From Hyphomicrobiales bacterium (GTDB lineage: Bacteria; Pseudomonadota; Alphaproteobacteria; Rhizobiales; Rhizobiaceae), in assembly GCA_900467685.1 (NCBI GenBank), contig UBQX01000004.1:1-64000 (forward strand): a stretch of DNA of 64,000 nucleotides. The letters are read 5' to 3'. A program made the position numbers and the translations under genes. Shown piece by piece: positions 9,256 to 17,471 of this stretch (its first letter is position 1; every line of letters starts with the position of its first letter). The notes under the pieces are model-generated. The model saw only the letters and a program-made list of their open reading frames with translations, searched no databases and was not told the origin of the DNA.

Positions 9256-11082
9256 ATGAGCACAGATTCGACCCGCATTCCCCTCGACCATATCCGCAAC
9301 TTCTCCATCGTCGCCCATATCGACCATGGGAAATCGACGCTGGCCGACCGCCTGATCCAGACCTGCGGCGGCCTTGAAGCGCGCGAGATGTCGGAACAGG
9401 TTCTCGACAACATGGATATCGAGAAGGAACGCGGCATCACCATCAAGGCCCAGACCGTGCGTCTGAAATACAAGGCCAACAATGGCGAGGACTATATCCT
9501 CAACCTCATCGACACGCCCGGCCATGTCGACTTCACCTATGAAGTCTCGCGCTCGCTGTCGGCCTGCGAAGGCTCGCTTCTCGTCGTGGACGCCTCTCAG
9601 GGCGTGGAAGCCCAGACGCTCGCCAACGTCTACCAGGCCATCGACAACAATCACGAGATCGTCACGGTCCTCAACAAGGTCGACCTGCCGGCGGCAGAGC
9701 CTGACCGCGTGAAGGAACAGATCGAAGAAGTGATCGGCATCGACGCTTCAGAGGCGGTCCTGATCTCTGCCAAGACCGGCTTGGGCATTCCCGACGTTCT
9801 CGAAGCCATCGTCCACAAGCTGCCTGCGCCGAAGAGCGAGAAGGGCGCGGATGCGCCCTTGAAGGCGCTGCTGGTCGATAGCTGGTACGACACCTATCTC
9901 GGCGTCATCGTTCTGGTCCGCATTCTCGACGGCGTGCTGCGCAAGGGCATGACGATCCGCATGATGGGCACGGACGCCAAGTATGGTGTCGAGCGCGTCG
10001 GCGTCATCACGCCCAAGATGGTCAATGTCGAGGAACTCGGCCCCGGCGAGATCGGCTTCATCACCGCCTCCATCAAGGAAGTGGCCGATACCCGCGTGGG
10101 CGATACGATCACCGAGGATAAGCGTCCGACCGACAAGGCTCTGCCGGGCTTCAAGCCGGCCCAGCCGGTGGTCTTCTGCGGCCTATTCCCTGTCGATGCC
10201 GCGGACTTCGAAGACTTGCGCGCCGCCATGGGCAAGCTGCGCCTCAACGACGCGTCCTTCTCTTTCGAAATGGAATCGTCTGCAGCTCTCGGCTTCGGCT
10301 TCCGCTGCGGCTTCCTCGGCCTTCTGCATCTGGAAATCATCCAGGAACGTCTGGAGCGTGAATTCAATCTCGACCTCGTCGCAACGGCTCCCTCGGTTGT
10401 CTACAAGATCCGCATGACGGACGGCACGGAGCGCGAGCTGCACAATCCGGCCGACATGCCGGATGTCGTCAAGATCGACGAAATCCATGAGCCGTGGATC
10501 AAGGCGACGATCATGACGCCGGATGACTATCTCGGCTCGATCCTCAAGCTCTGCCAGGACCGCCGCGGCATCCAGACCGACCTGTCCTATGTCGGCGCCC
10601 GCGCCATGGTGTCCTACGAGCTGCCGCTCAACGAAGTCGTCTTCGACTTCTATGACCGCCTGAAGTCGATCTCCAAGGGCTATGCCTCCTTCGACTACAA
10701 TCTGGCCGACTATCGCGAAGGCGATCTCGTCAAGCTCAACATTCTGGTCAACGGCGATCCGGTCGATGCGCTCTCCATCCTCGTTCACCGCTCGGCGGCG
10801 GACCGTCGCGGCCGCGCCATGTGCGAGAAGCTGAAGGAGCTGATCCCGCCGCACATGTTCCAGATCCCGATCCAGGCCGCCATCGGCGGCAAGGTGATCG
10901 CCCGAGAAACCGTCCGCGCGCTCCGTAAGGACGTAACCGCCAAGTGCTACGGCGGCGACGCCACCCGCAAGCGCAAGCTTCTGGAAAAGCAGAAGGAAGG
11001 CAAGAAGCGCATGCGGCAGTTCGGCAAGGTCGAGATCCCGCAGGAAGCGTTCATTGCAGCGCTCAAGATGGAAGAGAACTGA
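9256..11082 (+). CDS. lepA: Elongation factor 4 (LepA), ribosomal back-translocase
   Basis: A 608-residue translational GTPase of normal LepA length. G1 is [10 protein letters not shown]3 DTPGHVDF and G4 NKVD. The switch I/effector region ([16 protein letters not shown]) and the LepA-specific C-terminal domain ([20 protein letters not shown]) are intact. It binds stalled or aberrant ribosomes and affects elongation and biogenesis. The start at 9256 gives the expected N-terminus ([14 protein letters not shown]). The downstream gap is about 600 bp, so it appears to be the last gene of its unit. Confidence 0.98.
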   Translation: MSTDSTRIPLDHIRNFSIVAHIDHGKSTLADRLIQTCGGLEAREMSEQVLDNMDIEKERGITIKAQTVRLKYKANNGEDYILNLIDTPGHVDFTYEVSRSLSACEGSLLVVDASQGVEAQTLANVYQAIDNNHEIVTVLNKVDLPAAEPDRVKEQIEEVIGIDASEAVLISAKTGLGIPDVLEAIVHKLPAPKSEKGADAPLKALLVDSWYDTYLGVIVLVRILDGVLRKGMTIRMMGTDAKYGVERVGVITPKMVNVEELGPGEIGFITASIKEVADTRVGDTITEDKRPTDKALPGFKPAQPVVFCGLFPVDAADFEDLRAAMGKLRLNDASFSFEMESSAALGFGFRCGFLGLLHLEIIQERLEREFNLDLVATAPSVVYKIRMTDGTERELHNPADMPDVVKIDEIHEPWIKATIMTPDDYLGSILKLCQDRRGIQTDLSYVGARAMVSYELPLNEVVFDFYDRLKSISKGYASFDYNLADYREGDLVKLNILVNGDPVDALSILVHRSAADRRGRAMCEKLKELIPPHMFQIPIQAAIGGKVIARETVRALRKDVTAKCYGGDATRKRKLLEKQKEGKKRMRQFGKVEIPQEAFIAALKMEEN

Positions 11083-11473
11083 GCGTACTTTTCCTGGCGC
11101 GGCTCTCCGATGGTTCGGGGAGCTGCGGAGCTTACCGTCACGCACAGGTTGTAAAACCGCCATCCTTGCCGAACCCCGATTCGGGGAGTGGCGACCTTTT
11201 TGGCGTGCGAAGTGTGCAGTGCGATCCCAAACCGGAACGGCTGACGGCGTCTTTTTTAGCGGATTATCCCAGTAAAATCATTGGACCGAAATTTGGCGTA
11301 CTTGTAACGTCACGCCTGTCCATAAGCTTTGAGACATAAACTCGGACGCTAATTTTTGCAGTGCAGCATGAAACAGTTTCGGGTTCTTCGCCCTTTTACG
11401 TAGATCGTTAAGTGCCATTTCCTCAAAGTTACGGGCCTATATTTAGGTTTTCACAAAGAATATCTTTGAAAGT

Positions 11474-11495
11474 CCAAAAATAGCCTTATTTTTGG
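11474..11495. promoter_or_regulatory. AT-rich intergenic region with a 9-bp inverted repeat upstream of the sugar transferase
   Basis: The 597-bp gap 11083-11679 holds no convincing gene. Its right half is clearly AT richer than the surroundings. Inside it lies a perfect inverted repeat, CCAAAAATA-GCCT-TATTTTTGG, about 185 bp before the sugar transferase start. It could be an operator or a site for an AT-preferring regulator such as those controlling rhizobial exopolysaccharide genes; the regulator is not known. Confidence 0.4.
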
Positions 11496-11679
11496 AAAAA
11501 TATTTCTACGTATATTGATGATCTATACCGTAATGGTTAACGAATATCGGAAGAATAAGATGAATGATCCGTAAAAAATAGTTGCCACGTCATGGGGGCT
11601 CGGTTATGGTTCTGCAATCCGGTGCTCAAATTGGCCGGAAGAATTGTATTCACTTTACATTTCAACCTAGGATTTTCGG

Positions 11680-12402
11680 ATGACGGTCAAGGACCTGGAT
11701 TTTGCTCGTCACGAAACGGTGGTGCAGGTGAGGAGCGCACGGGCGATCGGTCGCTCGCGGCCCGAGCATCGCCCTTTGAAGCGTATCGATGAAAAGCCGG
11801 TGCAAATGGCGCTCAAGCGCGCCATGGACATCGTGGTCGCGTCCTCGGCGCTTCTCGTGCTCCTGCCTGTGTTGCTGATGATCGCTCTCCTGATCAAGAT
11901 GACCAGCCCTGGGCCGGCCCTGTTCTCGCAGCTTCGCTGGGGCAAGGATTGCAAGAAGATCAGGGTCTACAAGTTCCGTTCGATGTACTCGGATCGCGCC
12001 GACCAGACGGGTGTGACCCAGACGCGCGTCGGCGACAGCCGTATCACGCCCCTTGGCGCTGTCTTGCGGAAGACCAATCTGGACGAGTTGCCGCAACTGC
12101 TCAACGTGTTGAAGGGCGACATGTCGCTCGTGGGCCCCCGCCCGCACGCCATCGGCATGCTTGCTGCCGGCGTTCTCTATGAGGATCTGGTTCCGGAGTA
12201 TCACAAGCGCCACCGCGTGCGCCCCGGTATAACCGGTCTTGCGCAGATGCGCGGTCTGCGCGGCCCGACGATTCTCGCCAGCAAATCCCGCGCAAGGGCA
12301 GCTGCCGACCTTCATTACGTCGACAACTATTCGCTGATGCTGGATATCAACATCATCGTGGGTACGCTTCGCAACGAAGCCTTTGGTGGCTCCGGCTTCT
12401 GA
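11680..12402 (+). CDS. ExoY-like undecaprenyl-phosphate sugar transferase
   Basis: A 240-residue bacterial sugar transferase (polyprenyl-phosphate hexose-1-phosphate transferase). After a variable 45-residue cytoplasmic leader comes one membrane helix (DIVVASSALLVLLPVLLMIA). The catalytic domain then shows KFRSM, the LRKTNLDELPQLLNVL segment, MSLVGPRPHA and RPGITGLAQM. These enzymes load the first sugar on the lipid carrier for exopolysaccharide or O-antigen synthesis. No other polysaccharide genes are adjacent, so it is an orphan initiator with a long regulatory leader and a strong terminator. Confidence 0.88.
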   Translation: MTVKDLDFARHETVVQVRSARAIGRSRPEHRPLKRIDEKPVQMALKRAMDIVVASSALLVLLPVLLMIALLIKMTSPGPALFSQLRWGKDCKKIRVYKFRSMYSDRADQTGVTQTRVGDSRITPLGAVLRKTNLDELPQLLNVLKGDMSLVGPRPHAIGMLAAGVLYEDLVPEYHKRHRVRPGITGLAQMRGLRGPTILASKSRARAAADLHYVDNYSLMLDINIIVGTLRNEAFGGSGF

Positions 12403-12426
12403 CGATTGCTGATTTAGACTTTTTGG

Positions 12427-12454
12427 AAGGGCGCGCCTTTGGTGCGCCCTTTTT
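12427..12454 (+). terminator. Rho-independent terminator after the sugar transferase
   Basis: A 9-bp GC stem (GGGCGCGCC pairing with GGTGCGCCC, loop TTT) is followed by a run of five T, 25 bp after the stop codon. Confidence 0.85.
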
Positions 12455-12489
12455 CGCCTCTGGCGCGGGCGGATGAAGGGTCGTGAGTG

Positions 12490-12948
12490 TTACTGGCAGA
12501 CGTCAATCCATTGCGCCGATGTCAGATCGGCAATGCGTTGCGACGCAATCCTGACGGCCGCATTGATGGCGCCTGCGGCGGGAACAACCTCTTCATAGGC
12601 CTGCAGCGAGACGTCGCAATAGACCGGTATCGGGTGTGGCAGACCGAAGGGGCAAACGCCGCCGACCGGGTGCGAGGTTTCCGCCTCGACCTCCTCCAGA
12701 GGCAGCATGCGCGGCTTGCCGCCGAAGATCGCCTTGAACTTCTTGTTGTCGATCCGGGCGTCGCCACGCGCGACGATCAGCATGACGCCCTGTTCTGTCC
12801 GGAAGGCGAGCGTCTTGGCGATCTGGCCGGGCTCGACCCCATGCCCTTCGGCGGCCAGCGCCACGGTTGCGGTGCTGGTCTCAAGTTCGATGACCGAAAT
12901 GTCGGGTGCGTGGGCTGCGAAGAAGTCCTTGACGGATTGAATGCTCAT
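12490..12948 (-). CDS. YbaK/ProX-type aminoacyl-tRNA deacylase
   Basis: A 152-residue single-domain protein of the YbaK/Cys-tRNA(Pro)-deacylase fold. Visible landmarks are the conserved lysine in QIAKTLAF, ARGDARIDNKKF, and VGGVCPFGLPHPIPVYCD near the C-terminus. The family hydrolyses mischarged tRNAs in trans; ProX-like members act on Ala-tRNA(Pro). The start at 12948 (MSIQSVKDFF) is where the family homology begins. It is monocistronic and convergent with the sugar transferase. Confidence 0.85.
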   Translation of the reverse strand: MSIQSVKDFFAAHAPDISVIELETSTATVALAAEGHGVEPGQIAKTLAFRTEQGVMLIVARGDARIDNKKFKAIFGGKPRMLPLEEVEAETSHPVGGVCPFGLPHPIPVYCDVSLQAYEEVVPAAGAINAAVRIASQRIADLTSAQWIDVCQ

Positions 12949-13197
12949 GGGAAATGCGATCTTGACCTTGCCAGCGTTACGCCGCCAAGTTTTCCCGGCA
13001 ATCCGAATGAAGTCAATGCTCTCGCCGCCCAGGACGATGCGCCAATCGCTGAACCGGCGCATCGCAGTTGCGTCGGTTCATCATGTGTCTCCGGCCATGC
13101 GGCGCGGTGTGAGACAGCTGGACCGAGGGCATCGCCGGCCGCGTCGATCCTCGCCGGATCACGCCGCTCTCCGCGATGTCCCTCTCGATGGGGCCAA

Positions 13198-13311
13198 TCA
13201 GAACACTGGGTCTACCGGTGCCTTTCTGCCGCTATCGATGGAGACAAGAAGGGAGAACGCTGCCAGGGTGAAGGTGGCGATAAGCGTTGCGCTCATTCCA
13301 AGAACAATCAT
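13198..13311 (-). CDS. Small single-pass membrane protein (37 aa)
   Basis: A short frame encodes 37 residues beginning MIVLGMSATLIATF, with one continuous hydrophobic helix (residues 1-23) and a charged tail (SIDSGRKAPVDPVF). AAAGGA lies 8 bp before the ATG. It is the only coding-like stretch in the gap 12949-13706. No family assignment is possible; small membrane proteins of this type are common and often missed in annotation. Confidence 0.5.
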   Translation of the reverse strand: MIVLGMSATLIATFTLAAFSLLVSIDSGRKAPVDPVF

Positions 13312-13622
13312 TGCTCATTCCTTTGATGACATCATTGTCATTTTGCAGCCCGACAATATTTCGGGTCGCTTGTCTGTAGCTTGCGTATATTTTCGAGCTT
13401 AATACAGGAAAAGCTCCGGTTTCCACTTGTTAACGAAAGGTTAACTCACTTTCATCTGTGCCGTGGGCGAGCCGGGTCCTGGCACCCGAAAGACGCGAAT
13501 GGAAGCGGACCATTGGCGGGCCGGTGCAGTAGCCGTTCTGACGAAGAACGGATCTCATGCTCCAAAACGGCAAGCCAAGGAGGTGGAAATTTCCCCAAAC
13601 CTTGAGAAACGGGATAAAAATA

Positions 13623-13641
13623 GTCTACTAATATTATAGAC
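13623..13641. promoter_or_regulatory. Operator 1 of a GTCTA-N9-TAGAC regulon
   Basis: The sequence GTCTACTAATATTATAGAC is an interrupted palindrome 65 bp before the Lrp-family gene. The same 19-bp architecture recurs at 14282 and 16726, both beside or upstream of genes of this locus. The resident Rrf2 regulator is the likeliest binder. Confidence 0.7.
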
Positions 13642-13706
13642 AATAGGGCTATCATCCGTCTGATACGGGCACGACCCGAAACCGGAGCAGTACGGGAGAT
13701 ACGCCC

Positions 13707-14171
13707 ATGGACCTAATCGACAGAAAGATCATCGCCGCCCTCCAGGCCGACGCAACACTTTCCGTCGCCCAGATCGCGGAGCAGGTGGCGCTGTCGCAGA
13801 CCCCCTGCTGGAAGCGCATACAGAAGCTGGAGCAAAGCGGCATCATCCTGCGCCGGGTGGCGCTGGTTTCGCCGGAAGCGGTCGGGCTTGGGCTGACGGT
13901 CTTCGTCGCCATCGAGGCGGCCGATCATAGTCCCGCCTGGCGCGACAGCTTCTCCCAAACGATCGGCGCGATGCCGGAGGTTATGGAAATCCACCGCATG
14001 GCGGGCGAGATCGACTACATGCTGAAGGTGGCTGTCGCGGACATGGCCGCCTTTGATGCCTTCTATCGTCGTCTCACCGAGGCGGTTGCCTTGAAGAACG
14101 TCACCTCGCATTTCGCCATGGAGCGGATCAAGAGCACCACCGCCTATCCGGTCGATACGCTGACCCGTTAG
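13707..14171 (+). CDS. Lrp/AsnC-family transcriptional regulator
   Basis: A 154-residue Lrp-type protein. The N-terminal HTH spans residues 1-50 (DLIDRKIIAALQADATLSVAQIAEQVALSQTP...KRIQKLEQSGII). The RAM ligand-binding domain follows (VFVAIEAADHS... HRMAGEIDYMLKVAV). Such regulators respond to amino acids. The gene has an upstream copy of the operator shared with the Rrf2/FMN-reductase locus, suggesting that it belongs to the same sulfur-source response. Confidence 0.88.
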   Translation: MDLIDRKIIAALQADATLSVAQIAEQVALSQTPCWKRIQKLEQSGIILRRVALVSPEAVGLGLTVFVAIEAADHSPAWRDSFSQTIGAMPEVMEIHRMAGEIDYMLKVAVADMAAFDAFYRRLTEAVALKNVTSHFAMERIKSTTAYPVDTLTR

Positions 14172-14281
14172 CGCCGCCTGCGTCGTGAGGACGCAGAAGG
14201 CGCGATGCGCGAGACACGCCGCCGTTTCGCCGCAAAGGAGATGAATTTTCTCTTAATCGCGGCAGAAAGAGAATTTACAAA

Positions 14282-14300
14282 GTCTACAAGTGTACTAGAC
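14282..14300. promoter_or_regulatory. Operator 2 of the GTCTA-N9-TAGAC regulon
   Basis: GTCTACAAGTGTACTAGAC lies 45 bp before the GTG start of the 49-residue membrane protein and upstream of the Rrf2 gene. Both arms match the other two sites, so autoregulation of the Rrf2 gene is likely. Confidence 0.7.
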
Positions 14301-14345
14301 TATCTCGTGTTGAAGACAGCATTCACCCCTGAATGGGAGGTTGCC

Positions 14346-14495
14346 GTGACGACAAGACAGACAACGAATTCGCCTATCAAGATGAGTCAGACTTTCAGCA
14401 GGGCAGCGTTGATGCGCGCCTTGGGCTGGATGGCGTTCCTGGCTGCCTATGGCGTGGTTACGGTTCTGGTTCTGATGCCCGGAGCGTTTTTCTAG
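14346..14495 (+). CDS. Small membrane protein (49 aa) upstream of the Rrf2 regulator
   Basis: The GTG start at 14346 is set by a GGGAGGT ribosome site 5 bp before it. The 49-residue product has a polar N-terminus, then a single membrane helix (LGWMAFLAAYGVVTVLVLMPGAFF) at its very end. The frame continues upstream without a good start. It lies immediately after operator 2 and 185 bp before the Rrf2 start, so it is probably the first gene of the Rrf2 transcript. No homology is recognised. Confidence 0.5.
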   Translation: MTTRQTTNSPIKMSQTFSRAALMRALGWMAFLAAYGVVTVLVLMPGAFF

Positions 14496-14680
14496 ACGGG
14501 CAGAGGCGGGGCAGCGGCCGCTAAGGCCGCGTTCGCCTTGCAAACCGCAATTATCGCCAGGCAGCCGCGACAAGTGGCGGAGACCTGCGATGCACGAGTT
14601 CGAGACGAGAGTGACGAAAGGCGATGTTCGGGCGTTTTCAGCGCGCCCGCGGCCTTGTTGTGATGAGGATAAGCAGACCA

Positions 14681-15139
14681 ATGCTCACCATGAAGGGCAA
14701 ATATGGTTTGAAGGCGCTTCACTATCTGTCGGGCATCCCGCAAGGGACCGTCGCCCAGTCGGTGGAGATTGCCGAAACTTACGGCATGTCGAAGAAGTTT
14801 CTCGACGCGATCCTCGCCGATCTGCGCAATGGCGGTTTTGTCGAGACGCGCAAGGGGAGAAGCGGAGGCTATCGCCTGGCGCATCGTCCCGAAGAGATCA
14901 TGGTCGGCCATGCGCTTCGGGTTCTCGACGGTCCTCTCGCGCCAATCAGCTGCGCCAGCCGCACGGCCTATGCGCGGTGCAGCGACTGTGCCGACGAGGC
15001 GACCTGCGCGGTGCGCCTGTCGATGCTGGAGGTCCGCGAGGCGATCGCCTCCGTACTGGATACGAAATCACTGGCCGACATGCGGTCGATGGTCGAGGCG
15101 GCGAGCCTCGAGCAAGACGAGTTTCTGGAAATATCCTGA
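14681..15139 (+). CDS. Rrf2-family transcriptional regulator
   Basis: A 152-residue Rrf2-family protein: MLTMKGKYGLKALHYL start, winged HTH with recognition helix (GMSKKFLDAILADLRNGGFV) and the RKGRSGGYRL wing. Four cysteines follow in a C-X8-C-X2-C-X5-C arrangement (residues about 88-106), suitable for an Fe-S cluster or thiol sensing. The start at 14681 matches the family N-terminus. It is the most likely binder of the three 19-bp operators around it and so the presumed controller of the FMN-monooxygenase operon. Confidence 0.87.
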   Translation: MLTMKGKYGLKALHYLSGIPQGTVAQSVEIAETYGMSKKFLDAILADLRNGGFVETRKGRSGGYRLAHRPEEIMVGHALRVLDGPLAPISCASRTAYARCSDCADEATCAVRLSMLEVREAIASVLDTKSLADMRSMVEAASLEQDEFLEIS

Positions 15140-15179
15140 GCGGAGCCATGCGGTTTCCGCTCCAACCCGGGAGGCGGAA

Positions 15180-16535
15180 ATGACGCATCACATCGTAATT
15201 GCAGGCGGCGGAGCCAGCGGAGCCATCATGGCGGCCAATCTCTTCCGGCTTGGCGATGGCGCGCTGCGCGTCACGCTGGTCGAGGCCAGCGGCGAGATCG
15301 GCAAGGGGCTCGCCTATTCGACGACCAACCCGTCGCATCTCTTCAATGTCCGTTCCGGGCAGCTCAGCGCCTTTTCCGGCACGCCCGATCATTTCGACCG
15401 ATGGCTGGCGATCCATCATCCCGAACTCACCCGCAACGGCCCCTTCGTTCCCCGCGGCATCTATAGCGAATATCTGGAAGCGGCGCTCAGGGAGACGGCA
15501 CCCGTGGGCAAGCTTCGCATCCTGCCGCAGGCCTGCGTTGGTATGCGCGAGCTGGAACATGGCGTCGAGGTGACGCTGGCGGACGGTTCGTCTTTGCCTG
15601 CCCACTTTGCCATCGTGGCCACCGGCTTCGGCACGAAACAGGAGGGCGAGGGGCTTCTCTCCAATCCCTGGACCGATCCGCTTCCGGAAGACAGGGACGC
15701 GCGCGTGCTGATCATCGGCACGGGCCTGACCATGGTCGACACCGTCCTGTCGCTTCTCGATAACGGCCACCGGGGCAGGATCGTCTCCGTGTCGCGGCGC
15801 GGTCTGCTGCCGCAGCGCCATGCGCTGCACCGTCCGCTCCAGCTATCGACCGCCGACATTCCGCTCGGCGCCAGCCTTCATTATCTCTGCCGCTGGCTGA
15901 CAGATCTCGTTCGCACCCATGTGGCGAGTGGCGGCGACTGGCGCGATGTCATGGACGGCATGCGCCCGCATATCCAGACGGTATGGAAGAACCTGCCGAC
16001 GGAGTCGCGCCAGCGCTTCCTGCGCCATGCGGCCTCCTTCTGGGACGTTCATCGCCACCGTATGCCGCCGGCCCAGGCCGAGCGCATTGACGCTGTGCTG
16101 GAAAGCGGCCAGCTCGAAATCGTCAAGGGCCGCTTCCTCTCCGCAGAGCAGCGCGGCGACCGCCTGTTTGCCAATGTCATGCGCCCCGGCTGGGATGAGC
16201 CCGGCCCGTTCAAGGCCGACGTCATCTATGACTGCCGCGGCGTCCGCCGTCGCGCCGACCAGGACCTGCCGGGTCTTGCCGGTGCACTCGTCGAAAGTGG
16301 CGCGGCGCGTCTCGAAAAGCTCGGGCTCGGCCTCGAATTCGACCGCAATTGTGCCCTCGTCAACATGCATGGCGAACCCTCCGCCCGCATCTTCGGGATC
16401 GGTCCGGTGACGCTGGGCACCTTCTGGGAATCCATTGCCGTTCCGGATATCCGCGAACAGGCCCGCCAGATTGCAGATCGCATTGCCTCTGGCGGGCGTT
16501 CGGCGGCACGCGGATCCATCGCTCGCCTGCCGTAA
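15180..16535 (+). CDS. FAD/NAD(P)-binding protein (COG4529-type oxidoreductase)
   Basis: A 451-residue flavoprotein: an N-terminal FAD Rossmann motif (GGGASGAIMAANL), the family segment KGLAYSTTNPSHLFNVR, and a second nucleotide-binding motif (VLIIGTGLTMVDTVLSLL) in the middle. This architecture is that of the HI0933-like/COG4529 proteins, often annotated as hydroxyacylglutathione hydrolase-like, with no firmly known reaction. It starts 41 bp after the Rrf2 stop, so they are cotranscribed; a role in the same sulfur or redox response is inferred. Confidence 0.8.
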   Translation: MTHHIVIAGGGASGAIMAANLFRLGDGALRVTLVEASGEIGKGLAYSTTNPSHLFNVRSGQLSAFSGTPDHFDRWLAIHHPELTRNGPFVPRGIYSEYLEAALRETAPVGKLRILPQACVGMRELEHGVEVTLADGSSLPAHFAIVATGFGTKQEGEGLLSNPWTDPLPEDRDARVLIIGTGLTMVDTVLSLLDNGHRGRIVSVSRRGLLPQRHALHRPLQLSTADIPLGASLHYLCRWLTDLVRTHVASGGDWRDVMDGMRPHIQTVWKNLPTESRQRFLRHAASFWDVHRHRMPPAQAERIDAVLESGQLEIVKGRFLSAEQRGDRLFANVMRPGWDEPGPFKADVIYDCRGVRRRADQDLPGLAGALVESGAARLEKLGLGLEFDRNCALVNMHGEPSARIFGIGPVTLGTFWESIAVPDIREQARQIADRIASGGRSAARGSIARLP

Positions 16536-16562
16536 GATCGCGCCGGACAGGAAACAAAGATC

Positions 16563-16607
16563 ATCGGGGTCTGGATCCGGAGCGGGATTCTGGCCCCGAT
16601 TTCTTTG
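16563..16607 (+). terminator. Rho-independent terminator after the FAD protein
   Basis: ATCGGGG pairs with CCCCGAT across a 24-nt loop, followed by TTTCTTT, 28 bp after the stop. It separates the Rrf2/FAD transcript from the FMN-reductase operon, which has its own operator. Confidence 0.65.
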
Positions 16608-16725
16608 CGGCAAATCGCTCCAAAATCGCGGAGAGAAATTCTATCGCGAGGGCCGCGCTGGAGAGATCACCGCATCTCTTTCGGCCCCTGAATATGGAAT
16701 GGACGGACATGCTTTCGTGAGATTA

Positions 16726-16744
16726 GTCTATTTACAAGATAGAC
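16726..16744. promoter_or_regulatory. Operator 3 of the GTCTA-N9-TAGAC regulon
   Basis: GTCTATTTACAAGATAGAC, with a perfect 6-bp inverted arm GTCTAT/ATAGAC, lies 21 bp before the FMN-reductase start codon. A site this close to the start would block transcription, so repression by the Rrf2 protein is likely. Confidence 0.75.
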
Positions 16745-16765
16745 AATTAAACGAAGGAGATGCGC

Positions 16766-17386
16766 ATGTCCGCCCACCCGTCAAAGCCCGGAATTGTTGG
16801 CCTTTCCGGCAGCTTCAGCTCTCCCTCCAAGACCCGCGCGCTGGCGGAGGAAGCCGTTCGCCGCGCTGCGGACCGGTTCGGCCACGCGTCAGAAGTCTAC
16901 GATCTCGGCCAGTTCGGGCCGGAGCTTGGCCTTGCCCGCAGCTTCAGCGATCTCGGAGAGGAAGCCCGCCGCATCGTCGACCGGATCGTCCAGGCCAAGG
17001 CGCTGGTCATCGCAAGCCCCGTCTACAAGGGCAGCTATCCGGGTCTCTTCAAGCATCTTTTCGATCTCATCGACCCGACCTGGCTTGCCGGCAAGCCGAT
17101 CCTGCTGGCGGCGACCGGCGGCGGCGAGAAGCATGCGCTGATCATCGAGCACCAGCTGCGACCGCTCTTCGCCTTCTTCGAAGCCCAGACGCTGGCAACC
17201 GGCGTCTATGTCTCCGAACGCGATTTCATCGACGGCCGGCTTGCCAGCAAGACCGTTCTCGACCGGCTCGACCGCGCCGTCGAGCAGTTCGCGCCCTACC
17301 TTCCGCAACACCGCCAACAGGAGCGCAGCTTCGCGCCCGTGAGCCACCTGTGGCTTCATCAGGAAGCGGTCGCGGCAGGCTTCTGA
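16766..17386 (+). CDS. NAD(P)H-dependent FMN reductase (SsuE/MsuE type)
   Basis: A 206-residue flavodoxin-fold FMN reductase. GLSGSFSSPSKTRALAEEA is the FMN-phosphate loop, SPVYKGSYPGLFKHLFDLI the SsuE/MsuE-specific region, and LAATGGGEKHALIIEHQLRP the flavin-edge segment. It supplies reduced FMN to the two-component monooxygenase encoded 85 bp downstream. The start at 16766 is chosen over 16760 because the AAGGAG ribosome site ends at 16759. First gene of the operon, just after operator 3. Confidence 0.9.
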   Translation: MSAHPSKPGIVGLSGSFSSPSKTRALAEEAVRRAADRFGHASEVYDLGQFGPELGLARSFSDLGEEARRIVDRIVQAKALVIASPVYKGSYPGLFKHLFDLIDPTWLAGKPILLAATGGGEKHALIIEHQLRPLFAFFEAQTLATGVYVSERDFIDGRLASKTVLDRLDRAVEQFAPYLPQHRQQERSFAPVSHLWLHQEAVAAGF

Positions 17387-17471
17387 ACACCCGACAAAAA
17401 CATCCGAGAAGCGGCGTCCGCGCGGAGAGGCGAGGCCTGCCGACACCCTTAACTCCACGGAGATCACGATC

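Noticed and set aside
12949-13402. A 153-codon plus-strand frame between the YbaK-type gene and the Lrp gene
   Set aside because: No ribosome site or recognisable domain; the opposite strand contains a better-supported 37-aa membrane protein.
14769-15179. N-terminal extension of the FAD/NAD(P)-binding protein
   Set aside because: This part overlaps the Rrf2 gene in another frame; the Rossmann motif and ribosome site place the true start at 15180.
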